A DNA stretch of 64,000 nucleotides from contig NZ_JALHQD010000002.1 in assembly GCF_022842145.1 (NCBI RefSeq), forward strand, positions 186,001-250,000, given 5' to 3'. The notes beneath the pieces were generated by a model. It was not told where the DNA came from and did no database searches. It saw nothing but the letters and a program-made list of their open reading frames with translations. Below, piece after piece: positions 1 to 8,538 of the stretch. This stretch comes from Tabrizicola sp. Its GTDB lineage: Bacteria > Pseudomonadota > Alphaproteobacteria > Rhodobacterales > Rhodobacteraceae. The position numbers and the translations under genes are program-made. Numbering within the stretch: position 1 is the first letter of the stretch; each line of letters opens with the position of its first letter.

Positions 1-504
1 GACCATCTTCAGCGCCCCGATCAGATGCGGGCGGAAGAAGTCGGACCGGCGGCAGTCATAGGTCAGCGTGGCGATGGCCGCGACTACGTTGGTGTCGCCC
101 ATGAAGCCGCCAAAGCCGGTCTCCATCCCGTGGATCGCGATGATGACGCCAGCGGGCACGCCGTAGGCGGCTTCGAGGCTGGCATAGAAGTCGGGGTTCT
201 TGGCCTTGCGGCTGCGTCCTTGCGACACGATCGTATCGGCGCCGCGGACGTTCAGGAACTTCTCAAGGCTGTACTTGAAGCTTTTCTGGTTGCGATCCGC
301 GCCGATGGTCGCCTTGGAATAGGAGGTCGCCATCAGCGCCTCGATCCCGCGCTTGCCGACGCCTTCGGCTTTCGCTTCGGCGGCCATCTCGGACTTCCAG
401 CCCTCATATTGCCCGCCGGTATCGCTGCAGCTGGCCGCATGTGACACGGAGGGAACGGCGACGAACAAGGCGGCGGCGCAGACTCGGGACAGAAAACTTA
501 ACAT
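1..504 (-). CDS. Lytic murein transglycosylase (MltB-like), partial
   Basis: N-terminal 168 residues of a periplasmic peptidoglycan-cleaving transglycosylase; the 3' part lies outside the window. The ATG at 504 is followed by a Sec signal peptide (about residues 1-23, cleavage after SHA). The segment IAIHGMETGFGGF is the lytic transglycosylase active-site region, with Glu128 as the probable catalytic acid, followed by the family pattern GDTNVVAAIATL and a YDCRRSDFF-like stretch as in MltB/SLT-B proteins. Enzymes of this family cut the MurNAc-GlcNAc bond to form 1,6-anhydro ends. It is a single gene pointing away from tRNA-Glu. The family call is solid, but the exact subfamily cannot be fixed without the C-terminus. 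Confidence 0.85.
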   Translation of the reverse strand, partial: MLSFLSRVCAAALFVAVPSVSHAASCSDTGGQYEGWKSEMAAEAKAEGVGKRGIEALMATSYSKATIGADRNQKSFKYSLEKFLNVRGADTIVSQGRSRKAKNPDFYASLEAAYGVPAGVIIAIHGMETGFGGFMGDTNVVAAIATLTYDCRRSDFFRPHLIGALKMV

Positions 505-607
505 CAGGCACCTATTCTTGGAATTTGGGCCAATCTATTGAGTGCCCGGCAACAATCAAGCACGCCTTTGTGAGGAGGCACATGCATCGTCTGACATGTT
601 GGTGAAG

Positions 608-682
608 TGGCAGCCCGTAGGGGAGTCGAACCCCTCTTACCTGGTTGAAAACCAGGTGTCCTAACCGATAGACGAACGGGCC
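608..682 (-). tRNA. tRNA-Glu (anticodon TTC)
   Basis: The minus strand folds as a complete tRNA. The acceptor 5' GGCCCGT pairs with ACGGGCT, the D-arm carries GGTTAGGAC, the anticodon stem CCTGG/CCAGG carries TTC in its loop, and the T-arm has GGGGTTCGACTCCCC. The discriminator is G and CCA is encoded (608-610). The T-loop GTTCGACTC and acceptor GGCCCGTTCGTCTA match alphaproteobacterial tRNA-Glu. Coordinates include the encoded CCA. Confidence 0.95.
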
Positions 683-742
683 ACGCTGTCGGTGGGGCGG
701 TGTGTAGATTCTGTGCGGTGGTTCCGCAAGAGGAAAAATGCG

Positions 743-2482
743 TTACGCGGGCGCGGCGTCGTCGAGGCGCAACTGCACCCGGGTGCGGCCGTTCCAGTGG
801 TTCAGTTCCAGCTTTCCGGCCAGATGGAAACGCCGGTGGCCCGCGCCTTCCAGAGTGGTGCCGAGCGGGCCGTCGAAGGCCCCGAACGCGATGGCGTCCA
901 GCGGCGGACCCGAGCCGTCGGAGACCGCGATCTTCAGATGGCTTTCCCCGATCCGGCGACAGGTGACGGCGGCGTTGGCGAAGGCAAAGCGCGGGGCCGG
1001 GGCGGCCTGACCGAAGGGGCCGGCGTTCTCGATCTCCTCCAGGAGCTGGACCGTCGCGGCGGAGGTGGCGAGAAGGCCGTCGATCCTGAGGTCGCGGGGG
1101 CCGGACACCGCTGCACCCTGACGGGCAAGGAGGTCACCGAGGCGGGCCATTGCCGGGTCCAGTTGCGCGCGGGTCAGGGTCAGCCCGGCGGCCATCTTGT
1201 GCCCGCCGCCCTTCTGGATCAGCCCTTCGGCCGCGATGCGCTGGATCGCGGCGCCAAGGTCGACGCCGGGGATCGACCGGGCCGATCCCTTGCCGATATC
1301 GCCCTCGAAGCCGATGACGACCGAGGGGCGGTTCGCGGCCTCTTTCAGGCGGGCCGCAACGATGCCGACGACGCCGGGGTGCCAGCCTTCGGCGGCGGCC
1401 CAGACGAGGGGGCCCTCCAGGCCACGGGCCTCGGCCTGGGCAAGGGCCTCTTCGCGGACGCGTTCGGTGATCTCGCGGCGTTCGGTGTTCAGCTGGTCAA
1501 GCCGGGCGGCGATGCGGGAGGCTTCCATTTCGTCGTCGGTGGCCAGAAGCCGCGCGCCGAGGTCGGCTTGGCCGATGCGGCCACCGGCGTTGACGCGGGG
1601 ACCGAGGAGGAACCCCAGCGAATAGCAGGTCGGGGCCTGGTCCATCCGGGCGATGTCGGCCAGTGCGCGCAGGCCGGGGCGGTCGCGGCGGGCCATGATT
1701 TTCAGGCCCTGGCGGACAAAGGCGCGGTTGACGCCGGTCAGGGGGGCGACGTCGGCGACGGTGGCGAGTGCTACGAGGTCAAGGAGAGCCATCAGGTCGG
1801 GGACGGTCTGGCCCTGGGCCTTCAGGCGGCGGTTGGCCTCGACCAGGACGAGGAAGACCACTCCGGCGGCGCAGAGATGGGCGAGGGAGCCGTCCTCGTC
1901 CTGCCGGTTCGGGTTCACGACGGCAAGGGCTGCGGGAAGGGTTTCCAGGGCAAGGTGGTGGTCGAGGATCACGACGTCGGCCCCCTTGGCCGCCGCGATG
2001 GGCTCGTGGCTGAGAGTGCCGCAGTCGACGCAGAGGATGAGGTCGTGGGCCGCGGCAAGCTGGGCCATCGCGGGAACGTTCGGGCCGTAGCCCTCGTCGA
2101 TGCGGTCGGGGATGTAGAGCGTGGCCTTCAGGCCGAAGGACCGGAGCCAGATCAGAAGAAGGGCTGCGGAGGAGCCTCCATCGACGTCGTAGTCGGCGAA
2201 GATCGCGATACGCTCACGGCGCGCGACGGCGCGGAGCAGGCGGTCGGCGGCGGGGGCCATGTCCTTGAGCATCAGGGGGTCGGGGAGAAGGTCACGGAGA
2301 GCGGGCGCCAGGAAGGCGGGGGCATCCTCGGGCGCGATCCCCCGGGCCGCGAGGATGCGGCAGAGGGGGAGGGGAAGGCGGGTCTGCTGGGCCATCCCTT
2401 CGGCCAGGCGGTCAGATTCGAGGTCGGGGCCGACCCAGCGGCGGCCGGTGAGGGAGGCGGCGACGTTCAGGAATGCGGTCAT
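743..2482 (-). CDS. recJ: Single-stranded-DNA-specific exonuclease RecJ
   Basis: 579-residue 5'-3' ssDNA exonuclease acting in recombination (RecF pathway) and mismatch repair. The DHH-phosphoesterase core is visible: FADYDVDGGSSAALLL (motif I), then the CVDCG stretch, D174-H175-H176 in LDHHLALE, and the DHHA1 region with GGGHKMAAG near residue 450. The length equals the usual RecJ size. The chosen ATG (2482) begins MTAFLNVAASLTGRRW, the normal RecJ N-terminus; an upstream in-frame extension to 2704 overlaps the cytochrome c gene and has no family support. It is the last of the minus-strand hom-glpX-recJ set seen in Rhodobacterales, here interrupted by three inserted genes. Confidence 0.95.
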   Translation of the reverse strand: MTAFLNVAASLTGRRWVGPDLESDRLAEGMAQQTRLPLPLCRILAARGIAPEDAPAFLAPALRDLLPDPLMLKDMAPAADRLLRAVARRERIAIFADYDVDGGSSAALLLIWLRSFGLKATLYIPDRIDEGYGPNVPAMAQLAAAHDLILCVDCGTLSHEPIAAAKGADVVILDHHLALETLPAALAVVNPNRQDEDGSLAHLCAAGVVFLVLVEANRRLKAQGQTVPDLMALLDLVALATVADVAPLTGVNRAFVRQGLKIMARRDRPGLRALADIARMDQAPTCYSLGFLLGPRVNAGGRIGQADLGARLLATDDEMEASRIAARLDQLNTERREITERVREEALAQAEARGLEGPLVWAAAEGWHPGVVGIVAARLKEAANRPSVVIGFEGDIGKGSARSIPGVDLGAAIQRIAAEGLIQKGGGHKMAAGLTLTRAQLDPAMARLGDLLARQGAAVSGPRDLRIDGLLATSAATVQLLEEIENAGPFGQAAPAPRFAFANAAVTCRRIGESHLKIAVSDGSGPPLDAIAFGAFDGPLGTTLEGAGHRRFHLAGKLELNHWNGRTRVQLRLDDAAPA

Positions 2483-2553
2483 GCGGGAAGGGGTGCCGCA
2501 AAGGGCGGGGCAGCGCAAGGGGGTGGAAAGCCGCCACGCTGCGCCCGTGCCGT

Positions 2554-3024
2554 TCAGGGGGTGGTGACCCTCATCACGAAGCCACCCGTGGGCTCGCCAG
2601 GTCCGAAGGGGCCGGGGACGTCGTTGGTGACGGGGGGCAGCGACTTCAGGTAGGTGGCGATGGCCTGGGCGTCCTGATCGGTCAGCGCGGCATAACCCAT
2701 CCACGGCATTGCGGGCGCGAGATGGCTGCCATCGGGGCGGACACCGGTGCGGATGGCGGTGACGATCTCGGCGTCAGTCCAGGATCCGAGGCCGGTCGGA
2801 TCGGGGGTCAGGTTCGGGCCGAGGAAGGTGCCAAGGCCGAGGATCTCGAAGCCCACGTCGGAGCCGCCGAGGAAGCGGCTCATGTCGGGCTGGCCAAGGA
2901 AGTGGCCGGGGGTATGGCAGTCGGTGCAGCCCATGATGGTGACGAGGTACTGGCCGCGGTCCGTGTCCTGCGCCTGGGATGCAAGCGGCAGGAGGGCGAG
3001 GATAAGGGCGGTGAGGCGGGTCAT
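2554..3024 (-). CDS. Monohaem c-type cytochrome
   Basis: 156-residue secreted electron carrier. A signal peptide (residues 1-18, cleavage near SQA) is followed by the haem-binding motif C33-T-D-C36-H37. A probable Met axial ligand lies in APAMPWMGYAALTDQDAQAIATYL, the typical C-terminal helix of class I cytochrome c as found in dehydrogenase-associated cytochromes. The ATG at 3024 was chosen because it directly precedes the signal peptide. It lies 52 bases downstream of the cupin gene on the same strand, so the two may be cotranscribed. The redox partner is not evident from the sequence. Confidence 0.85.
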   Translation of the reverse strand: MTRLTALILALLPLASQAQDTDRGQYLVTIMGCTDCHTPGHFLGQPDMSRFLGGSDVGFEILGLGTFLGPNLTPDPTGLGSWTDAEIVTAIRTGVRPDGSHLAPAMPWMGYAALTDQDAQAIATYLKSLPPVTNDVPGPFGPGEPTGGFVMRVTTP

Positions 3025-3076
3025 GTCTGGCTCCTGGGGGGATGGGCGCCCGGTGCTGTCCGGGCGCCGGGGTGGG

Positions 3077-3535
3077 TCAGGCGGCCACGGCGTGGTCGAA
3101 GACGAAGCGCAGGTTGAACTGCGCGGCGATCTGGCCAATCCGGTCCATGCTGGCACCCGGTTCGCCTGCGACCGCGGGGAAGAAGCCCTCGAACCCGCCG
3201 GGGGTCATGACGACCATCAGGCGGCCCATCGTATCGCCGACATTCTGGAAAGTGTGGACCGAGCCGCGCGGCACGCAGATCACCCCGCCCTCGGTCAACT
3301 CGACGCGGGAGCCGTTGCACCAGAAGGCAAAGCGGCCTTCGAGAATTCGGAAGAATTCTTCTTCCTTTTCATGGACATGGAAGGGAGGGCCTTCCCCTGC
3401 GGGAACCTCGGCCTCGAAACAGCCGAGGCTCCCGCCGGTCTGCTCCGCGGTAATGCGGATGATGTGGCGTCCGAAGGCGAGGGCCTCGGCCCCGTCGCCG
3501 GAGTGCGAAAAGGCAGCCTTGTCGAATTGGGTCAT
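3077..3535 (-). CDS. Cupin-domain protein
   Basis: 152-residue single-domain cupin. The metal-binding motif 1 (FHVHEKEEEFFRILEG) and motif 2 (PRGSVHTFQNVG) are both intact, so a metal-dependent beta-barrel is likely. The C-terminus (VVMTPGGFEGFFPAV) is typical of quercetinase-like or sugar-isomerase-like cupins of unknown substrate. It is transcribed divergently from the LysR regulator at 3655 across a 119-base gap, the usual layout for a LysR target. A related cupin gene lies at 37827-38297. Function unknown beyond the fold. Confidence 0.8.
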   Translation of the reverse strand: MTQFDKAAFSHSGDGAEALAFGRHIIRITAEQTGGSLGCFEAEVPAGEGPPFHVHEKEEEFFRILEGRFAFWCNGSRVELTEGGVICVPRGSVHTFQNVGDTMGRLMVVMTPGGFEGFFPAVAGEPGASMDRIGQIAAQFNLRFVFDHAVAA

Positions 3536-3654
3536 TGTCTGTCTCCTGATAGAAAAAACCGTTGCGAAATCGCTTTGGTGGGGGCGGTATAATCGGAACG
3601 AACCGCAGGGATAAATCCTGTGGACCAAGCATCATTGTCTGGATGAGCTGACGA

Positions 3655-4569
3655 ATGAAGACGGTGGACCCCCTGCACGGTGTGGCGGCTTTTCTGGCGG
3701 TGGCCGAGCATGAAAGCTTTACCGCGGGTGCAGCGGCACTGGGGCTGACGCGCGCCACGGTCAGCGCGCAGGTGGCGGACCTTGAGTCGCGGCTGGGGGT
3801 CCGGCTTTTGCACCGCTCGACGCGAAACGTGCGGCTGACCCCGGCGGGTGAGGCTTACCGCGCGCGGTTGGTGGACCTGCCCGGCCGGATGGTCGAAGCG
3901 GAGCGCGCGGCGCGGGCCGAGCAGACGGCGCCGGAAGGGCGGCTGCGGGTGACGGCGCCACCTGATCTAGCGATGCGTTTCCTGGTGCCGTGGGTGGCGG
4001 AGTTCCTGGCCGCGCATCCCGGCATTTCCATCGAGATGGAGCTGTCGAACGCACCCCGCAACCTGATCGAAAGCCGGTTCGACCTGGCGATCCGGGGGAC
4101 GCTGGACGTCGGGCCGAACCTGATCACCCGGGCGCTGGGGCGGTCGCGGCTGCATAGCTGCGCGCGGGCGGATTATCTGGCGCGGCGCGGGGTGCCCGAG
4201 GCACCGATGGGCCTGGTGGGGCATGATCTTCTGCATTTCTCGGGCCTCAGGCAGGGGCGAACCTGGACCTACCTGCGCGGGGAGGAACGGGTGGATGTCC
4301 CGATCTCGCCCCGGATGGAGCTGTCGGACGGGTGGGCGCTGCGGGCGGCCGCGCTGGAGGGGGTGGGGGTGGTGCAGCTTCCGGCCTTCATCGTCGGGCA
4401 CGACCTGCGCGAGGGGCGGCTGGTCCCGATTCTGGAGGGCTGGCAGGGCCGCCCGGTGCCGCTGCACGCGGTCTATCCGGACAACCGCCTGATCGCGGCG
4501 AGGGTCAAGGCTTTCGTGGCGTTTCTGGCCGGGAAAGCGAAGGGGGAGGCGGACCTGCAGGCGGAGTGA
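3655..4569 (+). CDS. LysR-family transcriptional regulator
   Basis: 304 residues. The N-terminal winged helix-turn-helix covers about residues 1-65 (FLAVAEHESFTAGAAALGLTRATVSAQVADLESRLGVRLLHRSTR), followed by the periplasmic-binding-like effector domain of the LysR type (from about residue 90). Subgroup features resemble the CrgA/DmlR cluster. It faces away from the cupin and cytochrome genes at 3077 and 2554, which are its most likely targets by the divergent-neighbour rule. The effector is unknown. Confidence 0.9.
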   Translation: MKTVDPLHGVAAFLAVAEHESFTAGAAALGLTRATVSAQVADLESRLGVRLLHRSTRNVRLTPAGEAYRARLVDLPGRMVEAERAARAEQTAPEGRLRVTAPPDLAMRFLVPWVAEFLAAHPGISIEMELSNAPRNLIESRFDLAIRGTLDVGPNLITRALGRSRLHSCARADYLARRGVPEAPMGLVGHDLLHFSGLRQGRTWTYLRGEERVDVPISPRMELSDGWALRAAALEGVGVVQLPAFIVGHDLREGRLVPILEGWQGRPVPLHAVYPDNRLIAARVKAFVAFLAGKAKGEADLQAE

Positions 4570-4599
4570 ACGTGGGTCCCAGCCCTGCCTTTGCGGGAT

Positions 4600-4623
4600 G
4601 GTGGGCAGGATTGCCCACCCTAC
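4600..4623. repeat. REP-like palindrome
   Basis: On the minus strand it reads GTAGGG followed by the 8-bp stem GGTGGGCA / TGCCCACC around ATCC (the stem begins within the GTAGGG-TG head). It has the same 24-base architecture as the REP copies flanking the transposase at 39223, with compensating or tolerated stem changes. It sits between the convergent LysR and glpX genes. Confidence 0.7.
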
Positions 4624-4653
4624 CCGGGTCGGACCCGGCTGACGGAAACTGCC

Positions 4654-5619
4654 TTACCGAACCGGGGTCTTGTAGGTCATGCGGCGGATCGAGCCGGACT
4701 TGGAGCGCATCAGGATCGTCTCCAGCGTGACCCAGCCGGGATCGCGCCGGATGCCGGCCAGAAGCGAGCCGGAGGTGACGCCAGTGGCCGCGAAGATCAC
4801 GTCGGCGCGGACCAGATCGTCGCGGGTGTAGACCCGGTCGAAGTTGGTGATGCCGGCCTTGCGGGCACGGGCCTTTTCATCCTCGTTGCGGAAGAGAAGC
4901 TTGCCGTAGAACTGGCCGCCCATGCACTTCAGCGCAGCGGCGGCGAGGACGCCTTCGGGTGCGCCGCCGGAGCCCATGTACATGTCGATGCCGGTCAACT
5001 CGGGCTCGGCGCAGTGCATGACGCCGGCGACGTCACCGTCGGTGATGAGGCGGATCGCAGCACCGGTGGAGCGGACTTCGGCGATCAGGTCCTCATGCCG
5101 CGGGCGCTCAAGGATGCAGACCGTGATGTCCTCGGTCGAGCAGCCCTTGGCGGCGGCGAGGTTGGACACGCGTTCGGAGGGGGTCATCGACAGGGTGACG
5201 GTGCCGGGCTTGTGGCCGGGCCCGATGGCCAGTTTCTCCATGTAGACGTCGGGGGCATGGAGAAGCGTGCCGCGCGGGGCCATGGCGATCACGGTCAGCG
5301 CGTTCGGCATATCCTTGGCAGTCAGGGTCGTACCTTCGAGGGGGTCTAGGGCGATGTCGACCTCGGGGCCGTTGCCGGTGCCGACCTCTTCGCCGATGTA
5401 CAGCATCGGGGCTTCGTCGCGTTCGCCTTCACCGATGACGACGACGCCCTTGATGTCGAGAAGGTTCAGCTGGTCGCGCATCGCATTGACGGCGGCCTGG
5501 TCGGCTGCCTTCTCGTCGCCGCGACCGATCAGGCGGGCGGAGGCGAGGGCCGCGGCCTCGGAAACGCGGCCGAGGCCGAGGGACAGGAGCCGGTCCTGGA
5601 AGTTCAACTTTTCTGACAT
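4654..5619 (-). CDS. glpX: Class II fructose-1,6-bisphosphatase (GlpX)
   Basis: 321 residues, the normal length for GlpX. It hydrolyses fructose 1,6-bisphosphate in gluconeogenesis (and, in Calvin-cycle bacteria, possibly also sedoheptulose bisphosphate). Diagnostic motifs are GEGERDEAPMLYIGEEVG, the metal-binding DPLEGTTLTA and GSGGAPEGVLAAAALKC. The ATG at 5619 is followed by MSEKLNFQDRLLSLGL, a usual N-terminus. It lies 82 bases downstream of hom on the same strand; the hom-glpX pairing with recJ is common in Rhodobacterales. Confidence 0.95.
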   Translation of the reverse strand: MSEKLNFQDRLLSLGLGRVSEAAALASARLIGRGDEKAADQAAVNAMRDQLNLLDIKGVVVIGEGERDEAPMLYIGEEVGTGNGPEVDIALDPLEGTTLTAKDMPNALTVIAMAPRGTLLHAPDVYMEKLAIGPGHKPGTVTLSMTPSERVSNLAAAKGCSTEDITVCILERPRHEDLIAEVRSTGAAIRLITDGDVAGVMHCAEPELTGIDMYMGSGGAPEGVLAAAALKCMGGQFYGKLLFRNEDEKARARKAGITNFDRVYTRDDLVRADVIFAATGVTSGSLLAGIRRDPGWVTLETILMRSKSGSIRRMTYKTPVR

Positions 5620-5701
5620 GGGTCCCCCGGGACGTTCGCGCGCTTTTGTCCCGTGTAGCCGGGGGTCAGGGGCGCGGCAAGCGTGGTGGCGCTAACGGGG
5701 G

Positions 5702-6991
5702 TCAGACTTCCTCGATCCGGATCGCGACGGGGTCGCCCACCAGCACGCCGGTTGCGGCGAAGCGGGTCATGGCATGGGCGACGTCGTCGGGGGCCGCCTT
5801 GTGGGTGACGATCAGGACGGGGGCGTTCGCGCCCTGGTGGCCGTACTGGCGCATCTGGTCGATGGAGACGCCGGATTCGCCGAGGCACGTGGCGATCTTG
5901 GCCAGCGCGCCGGGTTTGTCGAGAAGTGTCATGCGAAGGTAGTAGGGGGCGGGCGTGGCGGACTTTGCCGGTTGGGCGGCCACAAGGGTCGAGGCGGGCT
6001 GGCCGAAGGTCGGCAGACGGAAGCCGCGGGCGATGTCGATGACGTCGGCCATGACGGCGGAGGCGGTGGGGCCCATGCCGGCGCCGGGGCCGCGCAGAAC
6101 GATCTGGCCGACAGAGTCGCCTTCGAGGACGACCATGTTCGTACCGCCCTGAAGCTGGCCGAGCGGGCTGTCGGCGGGAACGAGACAGGGGGTCATGCGC
6201 TGCTCAAGCCCGCGCCCGGTCATCTGGGCGACGCCAAGCAGCTTGATGCGGTAGCCCATGTCTTCGGCCAGTCGGATGTCGTCGATCGAGACATTGCCGA
6301 TGCCCTCCAGTTCCACGTCATCGAAGGCGACGCGGGTTCCGAAGGCGATCGAGGCGAGGAGCGCAAGCTTGTGGCCCGCGTCGATGCCGCCGACGTCGAG
6401 GTTGGGGTCGGCTTCCAAATAGCCGAGCTGTCGGGCTTCCTCGAACACGGCTTCATAGGGCAGGTTTTCGGACTGCATCCGGGTCAGGATGTAGTTGCAT
6501 GACCCGTTCATCACGCCCATCACGCGCTTCATGCGGTTGCCGGCAAGTCCTTCGGTCAAGGCCTTGATGACGGGGATGCCTCCTGCGACAGCAGCCTCGA
6601 AACGGAGGGCGAGGTTGGCGGCCTCGGCGGCTTCGGCAAGGGCCTGGCCGTGGTGGGCCAAAAGCGCCTTGTTGGCGGAGACGACGTGTTTGCCTGCAGC
6701 GATGGCGGCCTCGGTCGCGTGTTTGGCGGGGCCTTCGTGGCCGCCCATCACCTCGACGAAGACGTCGATGTCGGGGCGGCCGGCCAGAGCGACGGGATCG
6801 GTTTCCCAGGCGTAGCCGGAGAGGTCGGCGTCGCGGTTCTTGGTGCGGTCACGTGCGGATACGGCGGTAATGACAACCGGGCGACCGGCGCGGGCGGCGA
6901 TCAGGTCGGCATGGGTCTGCACGATCTTGACGACACCGATGCCGACGGTTCCAAGACCGGCAAGGCCAAGACGCAAGGGGGCGGCGGACAT
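5702..6991 (-). CDS. hom: Homoserine dehydrogenase
   Basis: 429 residues. It reduces aspartate semialdehyde to homoserine, the branch point toward threonine, isoleucine and methionine. An N-terminal Rossmann motif GLAGLGTVGIGVV (residues 8-20) is followed by the catalytic domain with ANKALLAHHG, and by GGIDAGHKLALLASIAFG. A C-terminal ACT domain (YYLRMTLLDKPGALAKIATCLGESGVSIDQM, about residues 350-425) implies allosteric feedback, usually by threonine. Start ATG at 6991 (MSAAPLRLGLAGLGT). Confidence 0.96.
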   Translation of the reverse strand: MSAAPLRLGLAGLGTVGIGVVKIVQTHADLIAARAGRPVVITAVSARDRTKNRDADLSGYAWETDPVALAGRPDIDVFVEVMGGHEGPAKHATEAAIAAGKHVVSANKALLAHHGQALAEAAEAANLALRFEAAVAGGIPVIKALTEGLAGNRMKRVMGVMNGSCNYILTRMQSENLPYEAVFEEARQLGYLEADPNLDVGGIDAGHKLALLASIAFGTRVAFDDVELEGIGNVSIDDIRLAEDMGYRIKLLGVAQMTGRGLEQRMTPCLVPADSPLGQLQGGTNMVVLEGDSVGQIVLRGPGAGMGPTASAVMADVIDIARGFRLPTFGQPASTLVAAQPAKSATPAPYYLRMTLLDKPGALAKIATCLGESGVSIDQMRQYGHQGANAPVLIVTHKAAPDDVAHAMTRFAATGVLVGDPVAIRIEEV

Positions 6992-7056
6992 CGGGGAACC
7001 TCGGGCAGATTAGGGCTGACGTCTGTTAGCCGGAAGCCGGGCGAGGTGCAACGCTG

Positions 7057-7284
7057 TCAGGGAGCGGCGTTGGGGATTGCGGCCGCGCGGGCCTTGAGCC
7101 GGGCGGCGCGGGCCGCGACGGCAGGGCCCGGGTCGGTCGTCTGCGCTCCGGCCTGGGCAAGCAGGTCGTCGATCGGCAGCAACTGCGGCGGCGGGCCGGT
7201 GTCGGGACCCATCGCGTCGATCTCGGGGAAGGGGGCGCAGCCGAAAAGGCTTGCGGCAAGGAGAACTGGAACAGTCAGGCGCAT
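7057..7284 (-). CDS. Small lipoprotein, unknown function
   Basis: 75 residues. A short lipoprotein signal ends in the lipobox ASLFGC (Cys16), so the mature protein should be lipid-anchored in the cell envelope. The remainder is rich in Pro, Ala and Asp (PDTGPPPQLLPIDDLLAQAG) with a short C-terminal Ala/Arg helix. I recognise no domain. It lies between the Tad-like genes upstream and hom downstream on the same strand, with a 79-base gap to the former. Confidence 0.7.
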   Translation of the reverse strand: MRLTVPVLLAASLFGCAPFPEIDAMGPDTGPPPQLLPIDDLLAQAGAQTTDPGPAVAARAARLKARAAAIPNAAP

Positions 7285-7363
7285 GAGGACCCCGGCATTG
7301 CCCGGTCAGGCTACCCCCAGAACGCGCCGGGGGGAAGCCGCAGACAGGGTCGGATGACCGGAA

Positions 7364-8002
7364 TCAGGAGCAGGTGTTGGTGCCTTCGAGGCAGAGGCGG
7401 CGGTGGCGCGGGCGGGTCACGATGAACTCTCCATAGGTGCCGTCGTCGACCCCGACAAGGAAGCCTGCGAGAACGGTCTTCATCTGGGTCTTGAACTCGA
7501 CCGAGGTCTCGACGACGAAGACGCTTTCGCCGTTGTTCAGGACCGGGACCCGCGTGGTCTTCCAGCCCTGGATGTTGGCTTGGGTCAGCGCCGTGACCTT
7601 GTTGCCGGGCGAGAAGGAGAACAGCAGTCGGTAGCTGCCGAGCGTGTCGTCGCAGGGCTGCGACACACCGGGCTGGGAGGGCAGGGCCGGCGAGATGCAT
7701 TCGAAGCTGGTGATGCGCATCTTGACCGGGTGTCCGCCGGGGGTCAGGAAGGTTAGGATGTTCTGCAGTCCGTTGGCGAAGGACAGCGGAACGGTGTCGC
7801 GTTGTCGCGACAGGAGGTCGGCGACCGAGTAGGCCGCCTTCTGGGTGACGTTGATGGTACGGAACACGTCCCAATAGATGAACATCGCCACCAGCGCCCA
7901 GATGATGAGCGGCATCATGACGATCCCCTCGGCCAGGATCAGGCCATCTTCGTCGCGAAGGAAATCCTTGAAACGGCGAGTGTACTTGCGCATGGCGGTC
8001 AT
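7364..8002 (-). CDS. TadE/TadG-like pseudopilin
   Basis: 212 residues. A cytosolic, positively charged N-terminus (KYTRRFKDFLRDEDG) precedes one hydrophobic segment (EGIVMMPLIIWALVAMFIYW), with the Glu a few residues inside, as in TadE-like minor pilins of Flp/Tad systems. The periplasmic part has paired cysteines (ECISPA, QPCDD, RLCLEGTNTCS). It overlaps the previous gene by ATGA and is thus translationally coupled; an internal ATG at 7993 is a possible alternative start. No Tad ATPase or platform gene is in the window, so this is an orphan pseudopilin set. Confidence 0.75.
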   Translation of the reverse strand: MTAMRKYTRRFKDFLRDEDGLILAEGIVMMPLIIWALVAMFIYWDVFRTINVTQKAAYSVADLLSRQRDTVPLSFANGLQNILTFLTPGGHPVKMRITSFECISPALPSQPGVSQPCDDTLGSYRLLFSFSPGNKVTALTQANIQGWKTTRVPVLNNGESVFVVETSVEFKTQMKTVLAGFLVGVDDGTYGEFIVTRPRHRRLCLEGTNTCS

Positions 8003-8538
8003 CCTGGCTCGTTCACGAAAGTCGAGGTCACGATCAGCGCATAGGTTCCGTCCGGCTCGCTTGCCATGTTCATCGAGACAAGGGTCGTCGGGAACATCGG
8101 CTCTTCCTTGAGGCAGATGCGCAGAAGCATGATGTCGTTGTCGGTGCCTGTCGCGACGGCGGATTGTTCTTCGACCAGGTTGAGCTGCTGGTTGCGGTCG
8201 GTGCAGTGCTTTGGCGGCGCCACCATGGCGAAGTTGCCGGTGTTGACCGGCTGCATCCAGATCCGCATGTCTTTGATGCAGTTTTCGACCGAGCCGATCA
8301 TCATGCCCGACTCGCAGATTTCGCGCTTGAGGTCGCTGTTCGTCACGTTCGTCAGAATGCGCAGCCGCAACTGGCGCACCACCTGGTCCACGGCGCGCTC
8401 GAACATGACGTAGCGTGCCATGAACATGCTGCTTTCGAACGAAGCCGTGAACACCAGGAAGATGACCGGGAAGACGAACACGAACTCGATCGGGCCGGTT
8501 CCGGACTCGTCCTGAAGGAAATGGCGGACCCGGGTCAT
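7999..8538 (-). CDS. TadE-like pseudopilin
   Basis: 179 residues with the TadE signature: a charged start ending in DESGTGPIEFVFVFPVIFLVFTASFE, that is Gly followed by a hydrophobic helix with Glu at position 5 after it. This is the region processed by a prepilin peptidase in Flp pili. The remaining roughly 135 residues are periplasmic with three cysteines. Both its ends overlap neighbours by four bases (ATGA), so the three genes form one translationally coupled operon with the TadG-like gene first. Likely role: minor pilin or assembly factor at the inner membrane. Confidence 0.8.
   Translation of the reverse strand: MTRVRHFLQDESGTGPIEFVFVFPVIFLVFTASFESSMFMARYVMFERAVDQVVRQLRLRILTNVTNSDLKREICESGMMIGSVENCIKDMRIWMQPVNTGNFAMVAPPKHCTDRNQQLNLVEEQSAVATGTDNDIMLLRICLKEEPMFPTTLVSMNMASEPDGTYALIVTSTFVNEPG

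Noticed and set aside
692-2653. A 653-residue open frame antisense to recJ
   Set aside because: Codon-position GC bias on a GC-rich gene opens the opposite strand. The protein is Gly/Arg/Ala-rich with no domain, and recJ motifs on the other strand are complete.
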